Assembly (NCBI GenBank): GCA_021731025.1
Contig: JAKFYD010000007.1
Coordinates: forward strand, 62,001 to 126,000
Source: Pseudobdellovibrionaceae bacterium
GTDB lineage: Bacteria > Bdellovibrionota > Bdellovibrionia > Bdellovibrionales > Bdellovibrionaceae
Direction of reading: 5' to 3'
DNA length: 64,000 nucleotides
Part shown: piece by piece, positions 42,752 to 51,713 of the stretch
Numbering within the stretch: the first letter of the stretch is position 1
Layout of the letters: each line of letters begins with the position of its first letter
Translations under genes and position numbers: made by a program
Notes under the pieces: model-generated
Told to the model about the DNA's origin: nothing
Seen by the model: the letters and a program-made list of their open reading frames with translations, nothing else
Database searches by the model: none

Positions 42752-43651
42752 ATGAATTTAAAAAATATCACTGATAGCGAATTAATTAAAAAGACCGAAA
42801 ATCTTGTCCGCACCGAGCGAGAAACATTAACGGTACTTCTTCATCACTTGCGTGAAGTTCAAAGGCGAAGGCTATTTTCTACTCTAAAATATAAATCCTT
42901 ATTTGATTTTACAGTACGCCATTTGAAGTATCCTAAAGATCAAGCTTACCGGCGTATTGCTGCGATGAAACTTTTAAATGAGCTTCCTGAGGTCGAAGAG
43001 AAAATTAATTCCGGAGCAATTTCTTTAACTCACATTGGTCTTGCTCAGTCCTTTTTTCGTCAAGAGGAAAAGTTTACTGATAAAGAACTCACCACAGATC
43101 AGAAGAATGAAGTTTTTGAAATGATTGCAGGAAAATCCGTGAGAGATGCGGAACGCATTACGCTAGCTCTTGCTTCAAATCCTGTTGAAATAAAACCAGA
43201 TCGAGTAAAGGCGGTTTCTGCAAATCGCATTGAAGTTAAATTTACGGCTACTTGCGAAGTTGAGAATAAAATTGAAACGCTCAAGGGCTTACTTGCGCAT
43301 AAATTTCCTTCACTCACAATTGGTGAGTTATTTGATAAACTCTGTGATCTTGGTATCGAAGCTTGGGACCCCGCCGCGAAAGCAAAATTCGCGGCGCCGA
43401 GAAAAACTTCAACCGAGCGAAAAAAAATCTCTCAGGCTGAAATTCGCCGAAATATCTTCCGTAAAGCTCAAAACAAATGCGAAAACTGCGGGTCAACTTA
43501 TGCCCTTGAAATCGACCACTGCGAGCCCAAAGCCTTAGGGGGTGACTCTACGAAAGAAAACCTCCGCTTGCTCTGTCGTTCCTGCAACCAAAGAGCAGCG
43601 ATAAAAGCCTATGGAATAATCAAAATGGAGAGGTATCTCGATGGATCATGA
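42752..43651 (+). CDS. HNH endonuclease family protein
   Basis: This 299-residue protein starts at the ATG at 42752 (AGAGG upstream). A helical N-terminal part (residues 1-215; TLTVLLHHLREVQRRRLF..SLFDFTVRHLKYPKDQAYRRI) is followed by a Lys-rich linker and an HNH domain: CENCGSTYALEIDHCEPKALGG, then NLRLLCRSCNQ, with four zinc cysteines and the D-H catalytic pair. The same architecture is common in Bdellovibrio and in 13E12-like proteins. It cleaves or nicks DNA if active. A copy of the dispersed GCGGCGCC repeat lies inside its coding sequence. Confidence 0.85.
   Translation: MNLKNITDSELIKKTENLVRTERETLTVLLHHLREVQRRRLFSTLKYKSLFDFTVRHLKYPKDQAYRRIAAMKLLNELPEVEEKINSGAISLTHIGLAQSFFRQEEKFTDKELTTDQKNEVFEMIAGKSVRDAERITLALASNPVEIKPDRVKAVSANRIEVKFTATCEVENKIETLKGLLAHKFPSLTIGELFDKLCDLGIEAWDPAAKAKFAAPRKTSTERKKISQAEIRRNIFRKAQNKCENCGSTYALEIDHCEPKALGGDSTKENLRLLCRSCNQRAAIKAYGIIKMERYLDGS
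43384..43405 (+). repeat. GCGGCGCC dispersed repeat, copy inside the HNH gene
   Basis: Exact 22-bp match to 7698-7719. Here it encodes KFAAPRK in the linker before the HNH zinc-binding domain. Confidence 0.7.
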
Positions 43652-43788
43652 GCAGCCTATAGAGGCAGGCCCACTTCACGAGTGAAAAGCGCGATGCGTC
43701 GATCATCTTAAATTCTCTCTCTAGTGGACGAAACTCTGTTTTCTACGTTAGGATCGCTGGCGAACCCCTCAATTAAGAGAGAAGATTC

Positions 43789-44802
43789 ATGACGAATTCC
43801 TCGCAGTACCAGAAGGCCGGCGTCGACGTTGAAGCGGGTGACGCTCTTGTGGATTGGTTGCAGAAAAGCGAAAATCAAAAGCAAATACACAGCGAAAGAA
43901 TTCTCTCGGGCATTGGCGGTTTTGCTTCTGTCTTCAATATGCAATTTCCTGAAATTAAAAAACCTTGTTTGGTAACTTGCACTGATGGAGTCGGAACCAA
44001 AGTGAAATGGGCTGCTCAGTTTCAAAAGTACGAGGGAATTGGTCAGGATCTCGTCGCAATGTGCGTGAATGATCTGATCTGTACGGGTGGACGGCCTCTC
44101 CTGTTTCTCGATTATTATGCAACTGGAAAACTCGACATAAAAGCGGCGCAACTTTTTCTTCAAAGTATTAGAAAAGCCTGCGCTGATTCTTCAATGGCCT
44201 TGGTCGGTGGTGAAACAGCTGAGATGCCTGGAGTCTATCACGAAACTGATTTCGACTGCGCGGGATTCGCAGTTGGAATTGTAGATCAGGATAAAACCCT
44301 CGGCCCACATCGAGTGCGAGTGGGAGACGTGATGATTGGCCTGGCAAGTTCAGGTTTTCATAGTAATGGCTACTCTTTGCTGCGAAAAGTTTTTGCGGAC
44401 GATGCGAAGAATTTCATCAATGAACTGATGACGCCAACAAAACTCTACGTCGACATCATGATGGAATTACAAAAGAGCGGCATCGAGATCCATGCAGCAG
44501 CTCACATTACAGGCGGTGGTCTAGACAATATCCCGCGAGTCTTACCTGAAAAAACAGCCGCTCAAGTTAAACCTTGGACTTTCCCCAAATTATTTGCAGA
44601 AGTTCAAAAGCGCGCAGGAATGTCTTCCAAAGAAATGCTTTCGACTTTAAATTGCGGGCTGGGCTTTGTGATTGTCGCTCCAGCTAGTTCAGCTCAACAA
44701 ATCCAACAACTGGCGAAAAAATTTAATCATGAAGCCTGGGATTTGGGTCAGGTGACTTCCTCGCCCAATGACCCCGATTGGTTCATGGAGGGAGTAAAAT
44801 GA
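43789..44802 (+). CDS. purM: Phosphoribosylformylglycinamidine cyclo-ligase
   Basis: PurM (AIR synthetase) closes the imidazole ring in purine synthesis, using ATP. Landmarks are YQKAGVDVEAGD, GIGGFASVF, the ATP-binding CTDGVGTKVKWA, GQDLVAMCVNDLICTGGRPLLFLDYYA, GGETAEMPG and HITGGGLDNIPRVLP. The length (337 residues) is normal. It is the first gene of the purine operon. Its stop overlaps the purN start (ATGA). The 137-base gap upstream must hold the operon promoter; TGGACG near 43725 with TAGGAT 18 bases on is a weak candidate. Confidence 0.97.
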   Translation: MTNSSQYQKAGVDVEAGDALVDWLQKSENQKQIHSERILSGIGGFASVFNMQFPEIKKPCLVTCTDGVGTKVKWAAQFQKYEGIGQDLVAMCVNDLICTGGRPLLFLDYYATGKLDIKAAQLFLQSIRKACADSSMALVGGETAEMPGVYHETDFDCAGFAVGIVDQDKTLGPHRVRVGDVMIGLASSGFHSNGYSLLRKVFADDAKNFINELMTPTKLYVDIMMELQKSGIEIHAAAHITGGGLDNIPRVLPEKTAAQVKPWTFPKLFAEVQKRAGMSSKEMLSTLNCGLGFVIVAPASSAQQIQQLAKKFNHEAWDLGQVTSSPNDPDWFMEGVK

Positions 44803-45371
44803 AAACTTCGCGAGCCCACAGAAGTTTTGAAAATTCTCGGCTTGCGGTTTTTGTTTCTGGTCGTGGTTCTAATTTGCAGGTGATGCTCAATCAACCTGAT
44901 GACTTTCCGGTAGCTCTTGTTGTCAGTAACCGTAAAAACGCCGCTGCGATACTGAAAGCCAAACGCGCTGGTGTTCCTTGCTTCCTGATGAATGCTAAAA
45001 CCGAATGGTCTGAAGTCACCGCTCAGCTGAAAGCTCACCGTATCAATTTAATTTACCTTCTTGGTTTTATGAAAATCCTTCCGGAAAAAGTTTGCCAAGA
45101 GTGGAGGGGGAGAGTAGTCAACATTCACCCTTCGCTTTTACCGCTGAATCCTGGTCTGGAAGGTTTTGAAAAAAGTTTTTCACAAAAGCAAGGTCTCGGA
45201 GTCAGTCTTCATGAAGTCATACCCGAAATGGATGCAGGCCCACTGATTTTCCAAAAAGAATTTTTCTCTTCACTGAATTTCAAAGACGATACGGACATCG
45301 AGAAAGAGCGAGTGGCTTTGAGTTTCACTGAACATCGCTTAGTCCGAGAAAGTGGGCGCCGGTGTTTGTGA
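44799..45371 (+). CDS. purN: Phosphoribosylglycinamide formyltransferase
   Basis: PurN transfers formyl from 10-formyl-THF to GAR. The start is the ATG overlapping the purM stop, with GGAGGG upstream; a longer frame from 44778 lies inside purM. Substrate-binding FVSGRGSNLQVML, the catalytic stretch VNIHPSLLPLNPGLEGFEKSF (Asn/His) and VIPEMDAGPLIFQKEF (Asp) are present. At 190 residues it is a little shorter than average and its C-terminus (EHRLVRESGRRCL) is diverged. The next gene starts ten bases before its end. Confidence 0.92.
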   Translation: MKTSRAHRSFENSRLAVFVSGRGSNLQVMLNQPDDFPVALVVSNRKNAAAILKAKRAGVPCFLMNAKTEWSEVTAQLKAHRINLIYLLGFMKILPEKVCQEWRGRVVNIHPSLLPLNPGLEGFEKSFSQKQGLGVSLHEVIPEMDAGPLIFQKEFFSSLNFKDDTDIEKERVALSFTEHRLVRESGRRCL

Positions 45372-46651
45372 ACGAATACGATGTTGTTTTAGTTTCGGCT
45401 TTCAGAAATTGTTATTGGCTGGCTTCAGAGTTACGCCGACAAAAGCTGAACGTCTTAGTGATTGACCTCAGCAGTAAATTAGGAGTGTGGCCTGCTGAAG
45501 ATGTCGAAGGACCTTTTGGACTGTTTAAAACAGAAACTCTCAAAGGAAGTTTGCTCGAAGGACTGTGGGCTGAAGATGCTTTTCACGAAGTGGAAAATGG
45601 TTTCACCTTGTGGTTGGATTCGGGGCCTTTGGAATTCAAGGGACCACTCACTCGTTACCAAATTGGAATGTCAGGACTTGACCCCAAACTTTTCGAAACT
45701 TTAGGACGGCAAACGGGGATTCAGGCTCAAAGAAATTTTCGTGCTGATTCTTTGAATTTTGAAACTCACTGGCTGGTTCCTTTTTCTTGTCAGTTAGCGA
45801 GCACAACCTTTTCCAGTGCTCGCAAATCGGTCGGCCTTCCCAAAGCGCTTCCTCTAGCAGCGAGTTTTCACGTTCGATGGGCCAATCGCAACACCAATGA
45901 AAAAGCCGCACAGTGGTTGAAGTCTCGGGGCATTGCCTTCTCTGAAAAAACGGACATCATCGATCTGTCTTTTGAAAATCGTCGTAAAGTCACTGGCGTC
46001 GAATTAAAAGGTGAGATCTCGGGATTGGTTCGATGCAAAGCTTTAGTTTGGGGATTGACCAGCGAAGAAAGCTATTTTTACAACTCGGTTTTAGGACAAG
46101 AAATATTTCCTTTGGGCCCGCTGGAAAGCGAATGGTCTTGGATCCGCTACCGCGTGAAAATCAAACCCAATATGCAAACTCGTCTGTGGCCTCTGCATTT
46201 TTGTTCCTTTCAGGACAAAGATTCGCCATGGACTCATGAAAATATGATTCTGTGGCAAAAAACGTCTTTGGATGAATTCATGGAAGCTTGGGTGCGCATT
46301 CCAACAGTGCAAAGATTTAATAAAAACTATTTAACTTTGATTGGCGAGCGCATTCTGAAAAATATCAATGAGCGCATCATGGGGTTGAATGCTGAAATTC
46401 AAAATCATCCTCAAGAATCCACTTACACTTATCATCAGTTGGGTCCTTCACGATTTCCTGTGTACCGGGCCAACTCGATGGGACGTCGTCAGAAAACAAA
46501 TGGAGTTCGCAATTTCTTTAATCAAAGTCACGAGCGACTGGCTTTGTACAGTCATGAAGATCGACAAGAACTTGCTGAAGAAAATTTGAAACACATATTG
46601 CATTGGTTGGTCGAGTTAGAAACGAAACGAAGGAAGGAAGCGACGGCGTGA
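45362..46651 (+). CDS. Conserved hypothetical protein with a Rossmann-like N-terminus, in the purine operon
   Basis: The 429-residue product starts at GTG (45362, or GTG at 45368) and overlaps purN. The N-terminal DVVLVSAFRNCYWLASEL and KLNVLVIDLSSKLG keep the beta-alpha-beta shape of an FAD/NAD(P)-binding domain, but the usual GxGxxG glycines are replaced (SAFRNC), so nucleotide binding is doubtful. The middle (WLVPFSCQLASTTFSS, FHVRWANRN) and the long helical C-terminus are unrecognised. Placed between purN and purB with stop/start overlaps on both sides (GTGA at the purB start), it is co-expressed with purine synthesis. I cannot assign a function. Confidence 0.7.
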   Translation: MFVNEYDVVLVSAFRNCYWLASELRRQKLNVLVIDLSSKLGVWPAEDVEGPFGLFKTETLKGSLLEGLWAEDAFHEVENGFTLWLDSGPLEFKGPLTRYQIGMSGLDPKLFETLGRQTGIQAQRNFRADSLNFETHWLVPFSCQLASTTFSSARKSVGLPKALPLAASFHVRWANRNTNEKAAQWLKSRGIAFSEKTDIIDLSFENRRKVTGVELKGEISGLVRCKALVWGLTSEESYFYNSVLGQEIFPLGPLESEWSWIRYRVKIKPNMQTRLWPLHFCSFQDKDSPWTHENMILWQKTSLDEFMEAWVRIPTVQRFNKNYLTLIGERILKNINERIMGLNAEIQNHPQESTYTYHQLGPSRFPVYRANSMGRRQKTNGVRNFFNQSHERLALYSHEDRQELAEENLKHILHWLVELETKRRKEATA

Positions 46652-47937
46652 TAGACAGATACACCCGCCCAGAGATGGGAGTTTTGTGGGACTTGGACCA
46701 TAAATTTGGAAAGATGCTGGAAGTCGAAATGGCCGTGGCCGAAGTGCAAGCCACTTTAGGAATTATTCCCCGAGCCGCCGCGAAATCCATTCGCAAATTG
46801 GGAAAATTCAACGTTAAGCGCATTAACGAAATTGAAAGAGAAACAAAGCACGACGTGATCGCTTTTGTTTCCAATGTCGCTGAAAATGTCGGAGATCATG
46901 GGAAGTTTATTCACTTCGGAATGACCAGCTCCGATGTTCTCGATACCGCTTTCAGTCTGCAAGTTAAAGAAGCGGGAGAAGTGCTTTTAAAATCGATTGA
47001 TCTTTTGGAAAAATCTCTCAAGAAGCAATGTCGCGAACATGTAGCGACGTTATGCGCAGGTCGCACTCACGGAATGTTTGCCGAGCCAACAACTTTTGGT
47101 TTAAAGATGGCGGGCTACTTGGCAGAGCTCCAACGAAATCACCGTCGAGTCGAAGCGGCCTTGGATCAAATGATGATCTGTAAGTTGAGTGGTGCAGTGG
47201 GAACTTATTCAGCTCAAGCTCCTGAAGTTGAAACGAAGGTCGCGAAAAAATTAGGATTAAAACCGGAAGTTATTGCCACCCAAGTTGTGCCCCGCGACCG
47301 GCATGCTGAAATGATTTTGTCATTGGCGCTTTTAGGAGCAGGTCTGGAAAGACTATCCATTGAACTTCGACATTTGCAGCGAAATGAAGTGAGTGAAGTC
47401 ACTGAAGGCTTCACGCGAGGGCAAAAGGGATCTTCGGCGATGCCTCACAAAAAAAATCCCATCAGCGCTGAAAATATTACGGGCGCGGCGCGCTTACTGC
47501 GAGGTTACGCCTTTTCAAGTTTTGAAAACATCGCTTTGTGGCACGAAAGGGACATCAGTCATTCTTCGGTCGAGCGAGTTATCTTCCCTGATGCTTTTAT
47601 CATTGCTGACTATGCAGTGAATCGCATGGCCATCCTGCTGAATGGTCTGGATGTGAACAAAAAACGAATGCAGGAAAATATTGATCTTTCGCAAGGGCAA
47701 CTTTTCAGCTCGCACATTTTGTTGGCCTTAGTGAATAAAGGTTGGTCGCGGGAAGAGGCTTACTCTCACGTGCAGAGATTGTGTCATTCGCTGGGTAAGA
47801 ATGATCATTTGCGGAAAAAAATTCTTGAAGATCAAACTTTGAAAAACGTTTTAAAAGCCAAAGAACTTGAGGATATCTTTAGCGGCAAAAAACACCGCAA
47901 GGGAATTAAATCCATCGTGCAAAGGGTATTGAAATGA
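46648..47937 (+). CDS. purB: Adenylosuccinate lyase
   Basis: PurB splits SAICAR to AICAR and adenylosuccinate to AMP, releasing fumarate. The GTG start at 46648 overlaps the previous stop (GTGA) with AAGGAAGGAAG upstream and yields VIDRYTRPEMG, the usual family N-terminus. Signatures include HFGMTSSDVLDTAFSLQ, GRTHGMFAEPTTFG and the flexible catalytic loop GQKGSSAMPHKKNPISAEN. The length is 429 residues. The purC start overlaps its stop by four bases. Confidence 0.97.
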   Translation: MIDRYTRPEMGVLWDLDHKFGKMLEVEMAVAEVQATLGIIPRAAAKSIRKLGKFNVKRINEIERETKHDVIAFVSNVAENVGDHGKFIHFGMTSSDVLDTAFSLQVKEAGEVLLKSIDLLEKSLKKQCREHVATLCAGRTHGMFAEPTTFGLKMAGYLAELQRNHRRVEAALDQMMICKLSGAVGTYSAQAPEVETKVAKKLGLKPEVIATQVVPRDRHAEMILSLALLGAGLERLSIELRHLQRNEVSEVTEGFTRGQKGSSAMPHKKNPISAENITGAARLLRGYAFSSFENIALWHERDISHSSVERVIFPDAFIIADYAVNRMAILLNGLDVNKKRMQENIDLSQGQLFSSHILLALVNKGWSREEAYSHVQRLCHSLGKNDHLRKKILEDQTLKNVLKAKELEDIFSGKKHRKGIKSIVQRVLK

Positions 47938-48668
47938 AAATGTCTCTGGGAAAAATGATTTACGAAGGAAAAGCTAAAAAAGTCTATCAGTGGACAGAAG
48001 ATAAAAATAAAGTCTTCTTAGAGTTTAAAGATTCGCTGACGGCTTTCAATGCGCAAAAGAAGGGTTCCTTTGAAAACAAAGGTTCCATCAATCGCGATAT
48101 CGCCGTTTTAATTTTCCAATACTTAAAATCAAAAGGAATTCCTAGTCATTTCATCGAGCGTATTGAGGATCGAGGAATGTTGGTTCAGCAAGTCGAAATC
48201 ATTCCTTTCGAAGTTGTCGTACGAAATTGGTTAGCAGGATCTACAGCAAAAAAATTAGGAATTCCCGAGGGGAAAGTTCTTAAAAAACCGCTTGTTGAAT
48301 TTTATTTGAAGAACGACGAATTGGCAGATCCTTTTGTCAGTGAAGACCAAATGCTGATGCTGGAGTTAACTACGCCCAGTGAGATCACTCGTCTTAAAGA
48401 ATTAGCTTTGCAAATTAATCAGCAACTGATTCAACTTTTTGATCAAATGAATCTGACCCTGGTGGATTTCAAAGTGGAGTTTGGAAAAAACCATCAGGGT
48501 GAAATTCTTTTGGCTGATGAGATCACTCCGGACTGCTGTCGTTTATGGGATAAGACCACCCAGGAAAAATTCGACAAGGATCGTTTCCGCCGAGATCTGG
48601 GGTCCGTTAAAGAGTCGTACACTGAAGTTTTAAATCGCATGAAAAAAATCGTAGGAGGTCAGTCATGA
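47934..48668 (+). CDS. purC: Phosphoribosylaminoimidazole-succinocarboxamide synthase
   Basis: PurC joins CAIR and aspartate with ATP to make SAICAR. Landmarks are MIYEGKAKKVYQW, FKDSLTAFNAQKKG, RNWLAGSTAKKLGIPEG and DFKVEFGKNHQGEILLADEITPDCCRLW. The length (244 residues) is normal for the stand-alone bacterial enzyme. The start may be this ATG or the next, two codons in. It is coupled on both sides. Confidence 0.97.
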   Translation: MKMSLGKMIYEGKAKKVYQWTEDKNKVFLEFKDSLTAFNAQKKGSFENKGSINRDIAVLIFQYLKSKGIPSHFIERIEDRGMLVQQVEIIPFEVVVRNWLAGSTAKKLGIPEGKVLKKPLVEFYLKNDELADPFVSEDQMLMLELTTPSEITRLKELALQINQQLIQLFDQMNLTLVDFKVEFGKNHQGEILLADEITPDCCRLWDKTTQEKFDKDRFRRDLGSVKESYTEVLNRMKKIVGGQS

Positions 48669-48907
48669 AGTGGGGAGTGAAAATCATGCCACGGGAAGTT
48701 CTGTTGGATTCTCAGGGCCGTGCCGTAGAAAGTTTGCTGAAAGAAAATCAATTTCAATTGAATCATTGTCGCGTTGGTCGTTACGTCGAAATCGTGACCG
48801 AGCAAGCTCAAGAATCCAAGGCTCGGGAAGAAATCGAAAAAATGACGAAGTTTGTTTTGTACAATCCTTTGATCGAAACTTTCACGATTGAAAGGCTTGA
48901 AGCATGA
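48665..48907 (+). CDS. purS: FGAM synthase subunit PurS
   Basis: This 80-residue PurS bridges PurQ and PurL in the three-subunit phosphoribosylformylglycinamidine synthase. The pattern VKIMPREVLLDSQGRAVES, then CRVGRYVEI and a C-terminal LYNPLIETFTIERLEA matches the family. The start overlaps the purC stop (ATGA), with AGGAGGT upstream. Its presence with a short PurL shows that this organism uses the Bacillus-like three-part enzyme rather than the single large enterobacterial PurL. Confidence 0.95.
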   Translation: MKWGVKIMPREVLLDSQGRAVESLLKENQFQLNHCRVGRYVEIVTEQAQESKAREEIEKMTKFVLYNPLIETFTIERLEA

Positions 48908-49542
48908 AAGTCGGCGTGACGCGATTTCCAGGAACCAATTGTGACTTTGACGTCCACCATATGGTTGAAAACGCAGGGCATGAGCCCATTTGGCTGTGGC
49001 ACCAAGATAATTTTGATGTTCAGTCCGTTGAGGCCGTCATTATTCCCGGTGGCTTTAGCTACGGAGACTATCTTCGCTGTGGAGCTTTAGCTTCGCGAAG
49101 CCCTGTGATGAAGTCAGTCTCTGAGTTCGCTTCGCGCGGGGGCCCTGTGCTGGGAATCTGCAACGGCTTCCAAATTCTTTGCGAAGCCGGTCTTTTGCCC
49201 GGAGCTCTGCTCAGAAATGAAAATGTAAAATTCATCGATGATTGGGTCGATCTCAGAGTCGAAAACACAAATTCGTTTTTCGCCAAAGAAGCTCCTCGAG
49301 CTAAAGAATTTCGATTGCCGATAGCTCACGGCGAAGGACGCTATTTTGTTTTAAGCGATGAACTTAAAAAAATTCAAGATCGCGGGCAGGTGTGGCTCAG
49401 TTACACAAAAAATCCCAATGGTTCAGTTCACAATATCGCCGGTGTGATGAACGAGAAAAAAAATGTGGTCGGGCTGATGCCTCATCCTGAACGGGCGACT
49501 CAGTCCTGGATGGGCAGCACCGATGGAGGGCTATTTCTGTGA
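48904..49542 (+). CDS. purQ: FGAM synthase glutaminase subunit PurQ
   Basis: This class I glutamine amidotransferase (212 residues) supplies ammonia to PurL. VTRFPGTNCDFD opens the protein, IIPGGFSYGDYLRCGALA forms the oxyanion region, the nucleophile is in VLGICNGFQILCEAGLLPGAL and the His/Glu pair is in MPHPERAT. It is coupled to purS (ATGA) and to purL (GTGA). Confidence 0.97.
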   Translation: MKVGVTRFPGTNCDFDVHHMVENAGHEPIWLWHQDNFDVQSVEAVIIPGGFSYGDYLRCGALASRSPVMKSVSEFASRGGPVLGICNGFQILCEAGLLPGALLRNENVKFIDDWVDLRVENTNSFFAKEAPRAKEFRLPIAHGEGRYFVLSDELKKIQDRGQVWLSYTKNPNGSVHNIAGVMNEKKNVVGLMPHPERATQSWMGSTDGGLFL

Positions 49543-51713
49543 AAGAAAAATTAAAACATTATCGCTTGAATGAAAAAGAATACGGCTTGATCTGCGAACT
49601 CTTAGGGCGACCTCCCCAAGGGGTTGAGTGGGCTTTGTTCTCAGCTCTGTGGAGTGAACACTGCAGCTACAAAAGTTCTAAAATTCACCTTCGTAAATTT
49701 GCTTATAGAAATTCTTCGGTGATGGATGGTGAAGGCGAAAATGCGGGAGTCATCGATATCGGCTACGGAGAAAAAATTGCTTTTAAAATGGAAAGTCACA
49801 ATCACCCCAGCTTTATCGAGCCCTATCAAGGGGCAGCTACGGGAGTTGGTGGTATTTTAAGAGACATTTTCACCATGGGCGCAAGACCAATTGCACTAGC
49901 TGATTATCTTTGCTTTGGCGAACCCACAGCTCCACGGATGAAAAATCTTGTGAAGGGTGTGGTCTCGGGAATTTCAGGTTACGGGAATTGCGTTGGTGTT
50001 CCTACAATCACGGGGCAAACGGAATTTCACTCGAGCTACAATACCAATATTCTCGTGAATGCGATGGCTGTAGGTCTGATCACCGAGGGCCAAAAGATGG
50101 CGCGCTCGGCAGCAAAGGGTCCAGGAAACTGGGTGGTTTATGTCGGAGCGAAAACGGGGAAAGACGGAGTTCATGGAGCCAGCATGGCCAGTGAATCCTT
50201 TGATGAAAATAATGAAGCGAAAAAACCCAATGTGCAAATTGGAGATCCTTTTTTCGAAAAACTCCTCATCGAATCTTGTTTAGAGGTCTTGGATCAAGAT
50301 CTCGTTGTGGCGATGCAGGACATGGGTGCGGCGGGTTTAACCAGTTCCAGTTTTGAAATGTCGGCTCGGGGAGAAGTGGGTCTGGATTTGAATCTAGATC
50401 AGGTTCCCCTTCGTGATTCCAGTATGAATCCCGAGGAAATCTTGCTCTCAGAAAGCCAAGAAAGAATGCTCCTGATTTGCGAGCCAAAAAAATATCCTCA
50501 GTTGCAAAAAGTTTTTCATCGCTGGGGACTTGATGCTCAAAAAATTGGGGAAGTGACTCAGGACCCCGTGATCAAACTTCGCTGGCGAAATGAATTGCTG
50601 ACTTCGATTGATCCACGACTCATCGTCGATAAAGCGCCTCGTTACGAGAGGGAATTTCGTCCTTGGCCTCGTGGAAATAAAAAATCCACATCAAGCTTGA
50701 AGAAGAACATTAACTTATCTGAGCAACTGAAAGAGAACAGCCAAAGCATCGACTTCGCTTCGCGAGAATGGATCTATCGTCAGTACGATCAGCGCGTTGG
50801 AGTAAGAACAATACGTGATGCTTCCCATTCCGTCGGTTTCCTGCGAATGCCTTCCGATCGTGCTTTGGCGATGACTCTCGGTTGTCGCCCTGGAGTGATG
50901 AGATTAGATGCTCGTCTGGGTGGGCTGGATTCGGTCTTTTATCCCGCCTTGCAAATGGCGATTAAGGGAGCGAAAGCATTGGCAGTTACGGATTGTTTAA
51001 ACTTTGGTAATCCCGAAAAAGTTGACATCATGTCGGAATTTGTTGCCGCGGTTGAAGGGATTGCCGAAGCTTCAAAAGCTTTAGATGCTCCCGTCATTTC
51101 CGGAAATGTGAGCTTCTATAATGAAACTCAAGGGCAAAATATTACTTCGACACCAGCTACGGGTTTGATTGGAATTCGAAAAGAAGTTGAAAATATTCCC
51201 GAAGATCATTTTGTTGATTCAGAGTGTCTGGTTTATCTCCTGAGCCTTCCGATGGCGAAAGGTTTTTATTCTCTGAAGGAAAATAATTTCTTCGAAGGAG
51301 AGTTGGATGTTTCGCTCTGTGCAGAATGGATCCAATCATTGTGTGATTTAACCAATCGTGGTAGTATCCAATCTTCCCGAGCCCTTGGTCAGGGAGGACT
51401 TTTAGAGACAATTCGTCGAATGTGTCTAAAAGGTGTTGGCTTCGAAATGCAAAGTCCAGAATGGCTGAATGGAGAGTTGTCCTCCGCTCTCCAAGAATCT
51501 TTTTATGAAGTTGTCGTTGCGGTCAGATCAGAAAATAAAAACCAATTTGAAAAAGATTTGCAGCAGTTACAACCGAAATTAAAAGCAAGTTCGCTATTTT
51601 TGGGGCGCACAATTCCGGAGCGCCTGAAGTGGGGAAGCCAGATTGATCTCGCGGTCGACGAATTGAAAGGGCTTCATGAAAAAGCGTGGAGCCAACATTT
51701 GGAGTTAAGATGA
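49539..51713 (+). CDS. purL: FGAM synthase large subunit PurL (short form)
   Basis: This 724-residue ATP-dependent synthetase converts FGAR to FGAM. It is the 'small' PurL, lacking the glutaminase domain. Conserved stretches include LWSEHCSYKSSK, the metal/ATP loop KMESHNHPSFIEPYQGAATG with GGILRDIFTMGARPIAL, GKDGVHGASMASE and MQDMGAAGLTSSSFEMS. The second half repeats the fold (DCLNFGNPEK, GNVSFYNET). It starts with GTG overlapping the purQ stop and ends overlapping purF. Confidence 0.97.
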   Translation: MKEKLKHYRLNEKEYGLICELLGRPPQGVEWALFSALWSEHCSYKSSKIHLRKFAYRNSSVMDGEGENAGVIDIGYGEKIAFKMESHNHPSFIEPYQGAATGVGGILRDIFTMGARPIALADYLCFGEPTAPRMKNLVKGVVSGISGYGNCVGVPTITGQTEFHSSYNTNILVNAMAVGLITEGQKMARSAAKGPGNWVVYVGAKTGKDGVHGASMASESFDENNEAKKPNVQIGDPFFEKLLIESCLEVLDQDLVVAMQDMGAAGLTSSSFEMSARGEVGLDLNLDQVPLRDSSMNPEEILLSESQERMLLICEPKKYPQLQKVFHRWGLDAQKIGEVTQDPVIKLRWRNELLTSIDPRLIVDKAPRYEREFRPWPRGNKKSTSSLKKNINLSEQLKENSQSIDFASREWIYRQYDQRVGVRTIRDASHSVGFLRMPSDRALAMTLGCRPGVMRLDARLGGLDSVFYPALQMAIKGAKALAVTDCLNFGNPEKVDIMSEFVAAVEGIAEASKALDAPVISGNVSFYNETQGQNITSTPATGLIGIRKEVENIPEDHFVDSECLVYLLSLPMAKGFYSLKENNFFEGELDVSLCAEWIQSLCDLTNRGSIQSSRALGQGGLLETIRRMCLKGVGFEMQSPEWLNGELSSALQESFYEVVVAVRSENKNQFEKDLQQLQPKLKASSLFLGRTIPERLKWGSQIDLAVDELKGLHEKAWSQHLELR

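Noticed and set aside
43708-44163. 151-codon minus-strand ORF opposite the start of purM
   Set aside because: It lies antisense to well-conserved purM codons and has shadow-frame composition.
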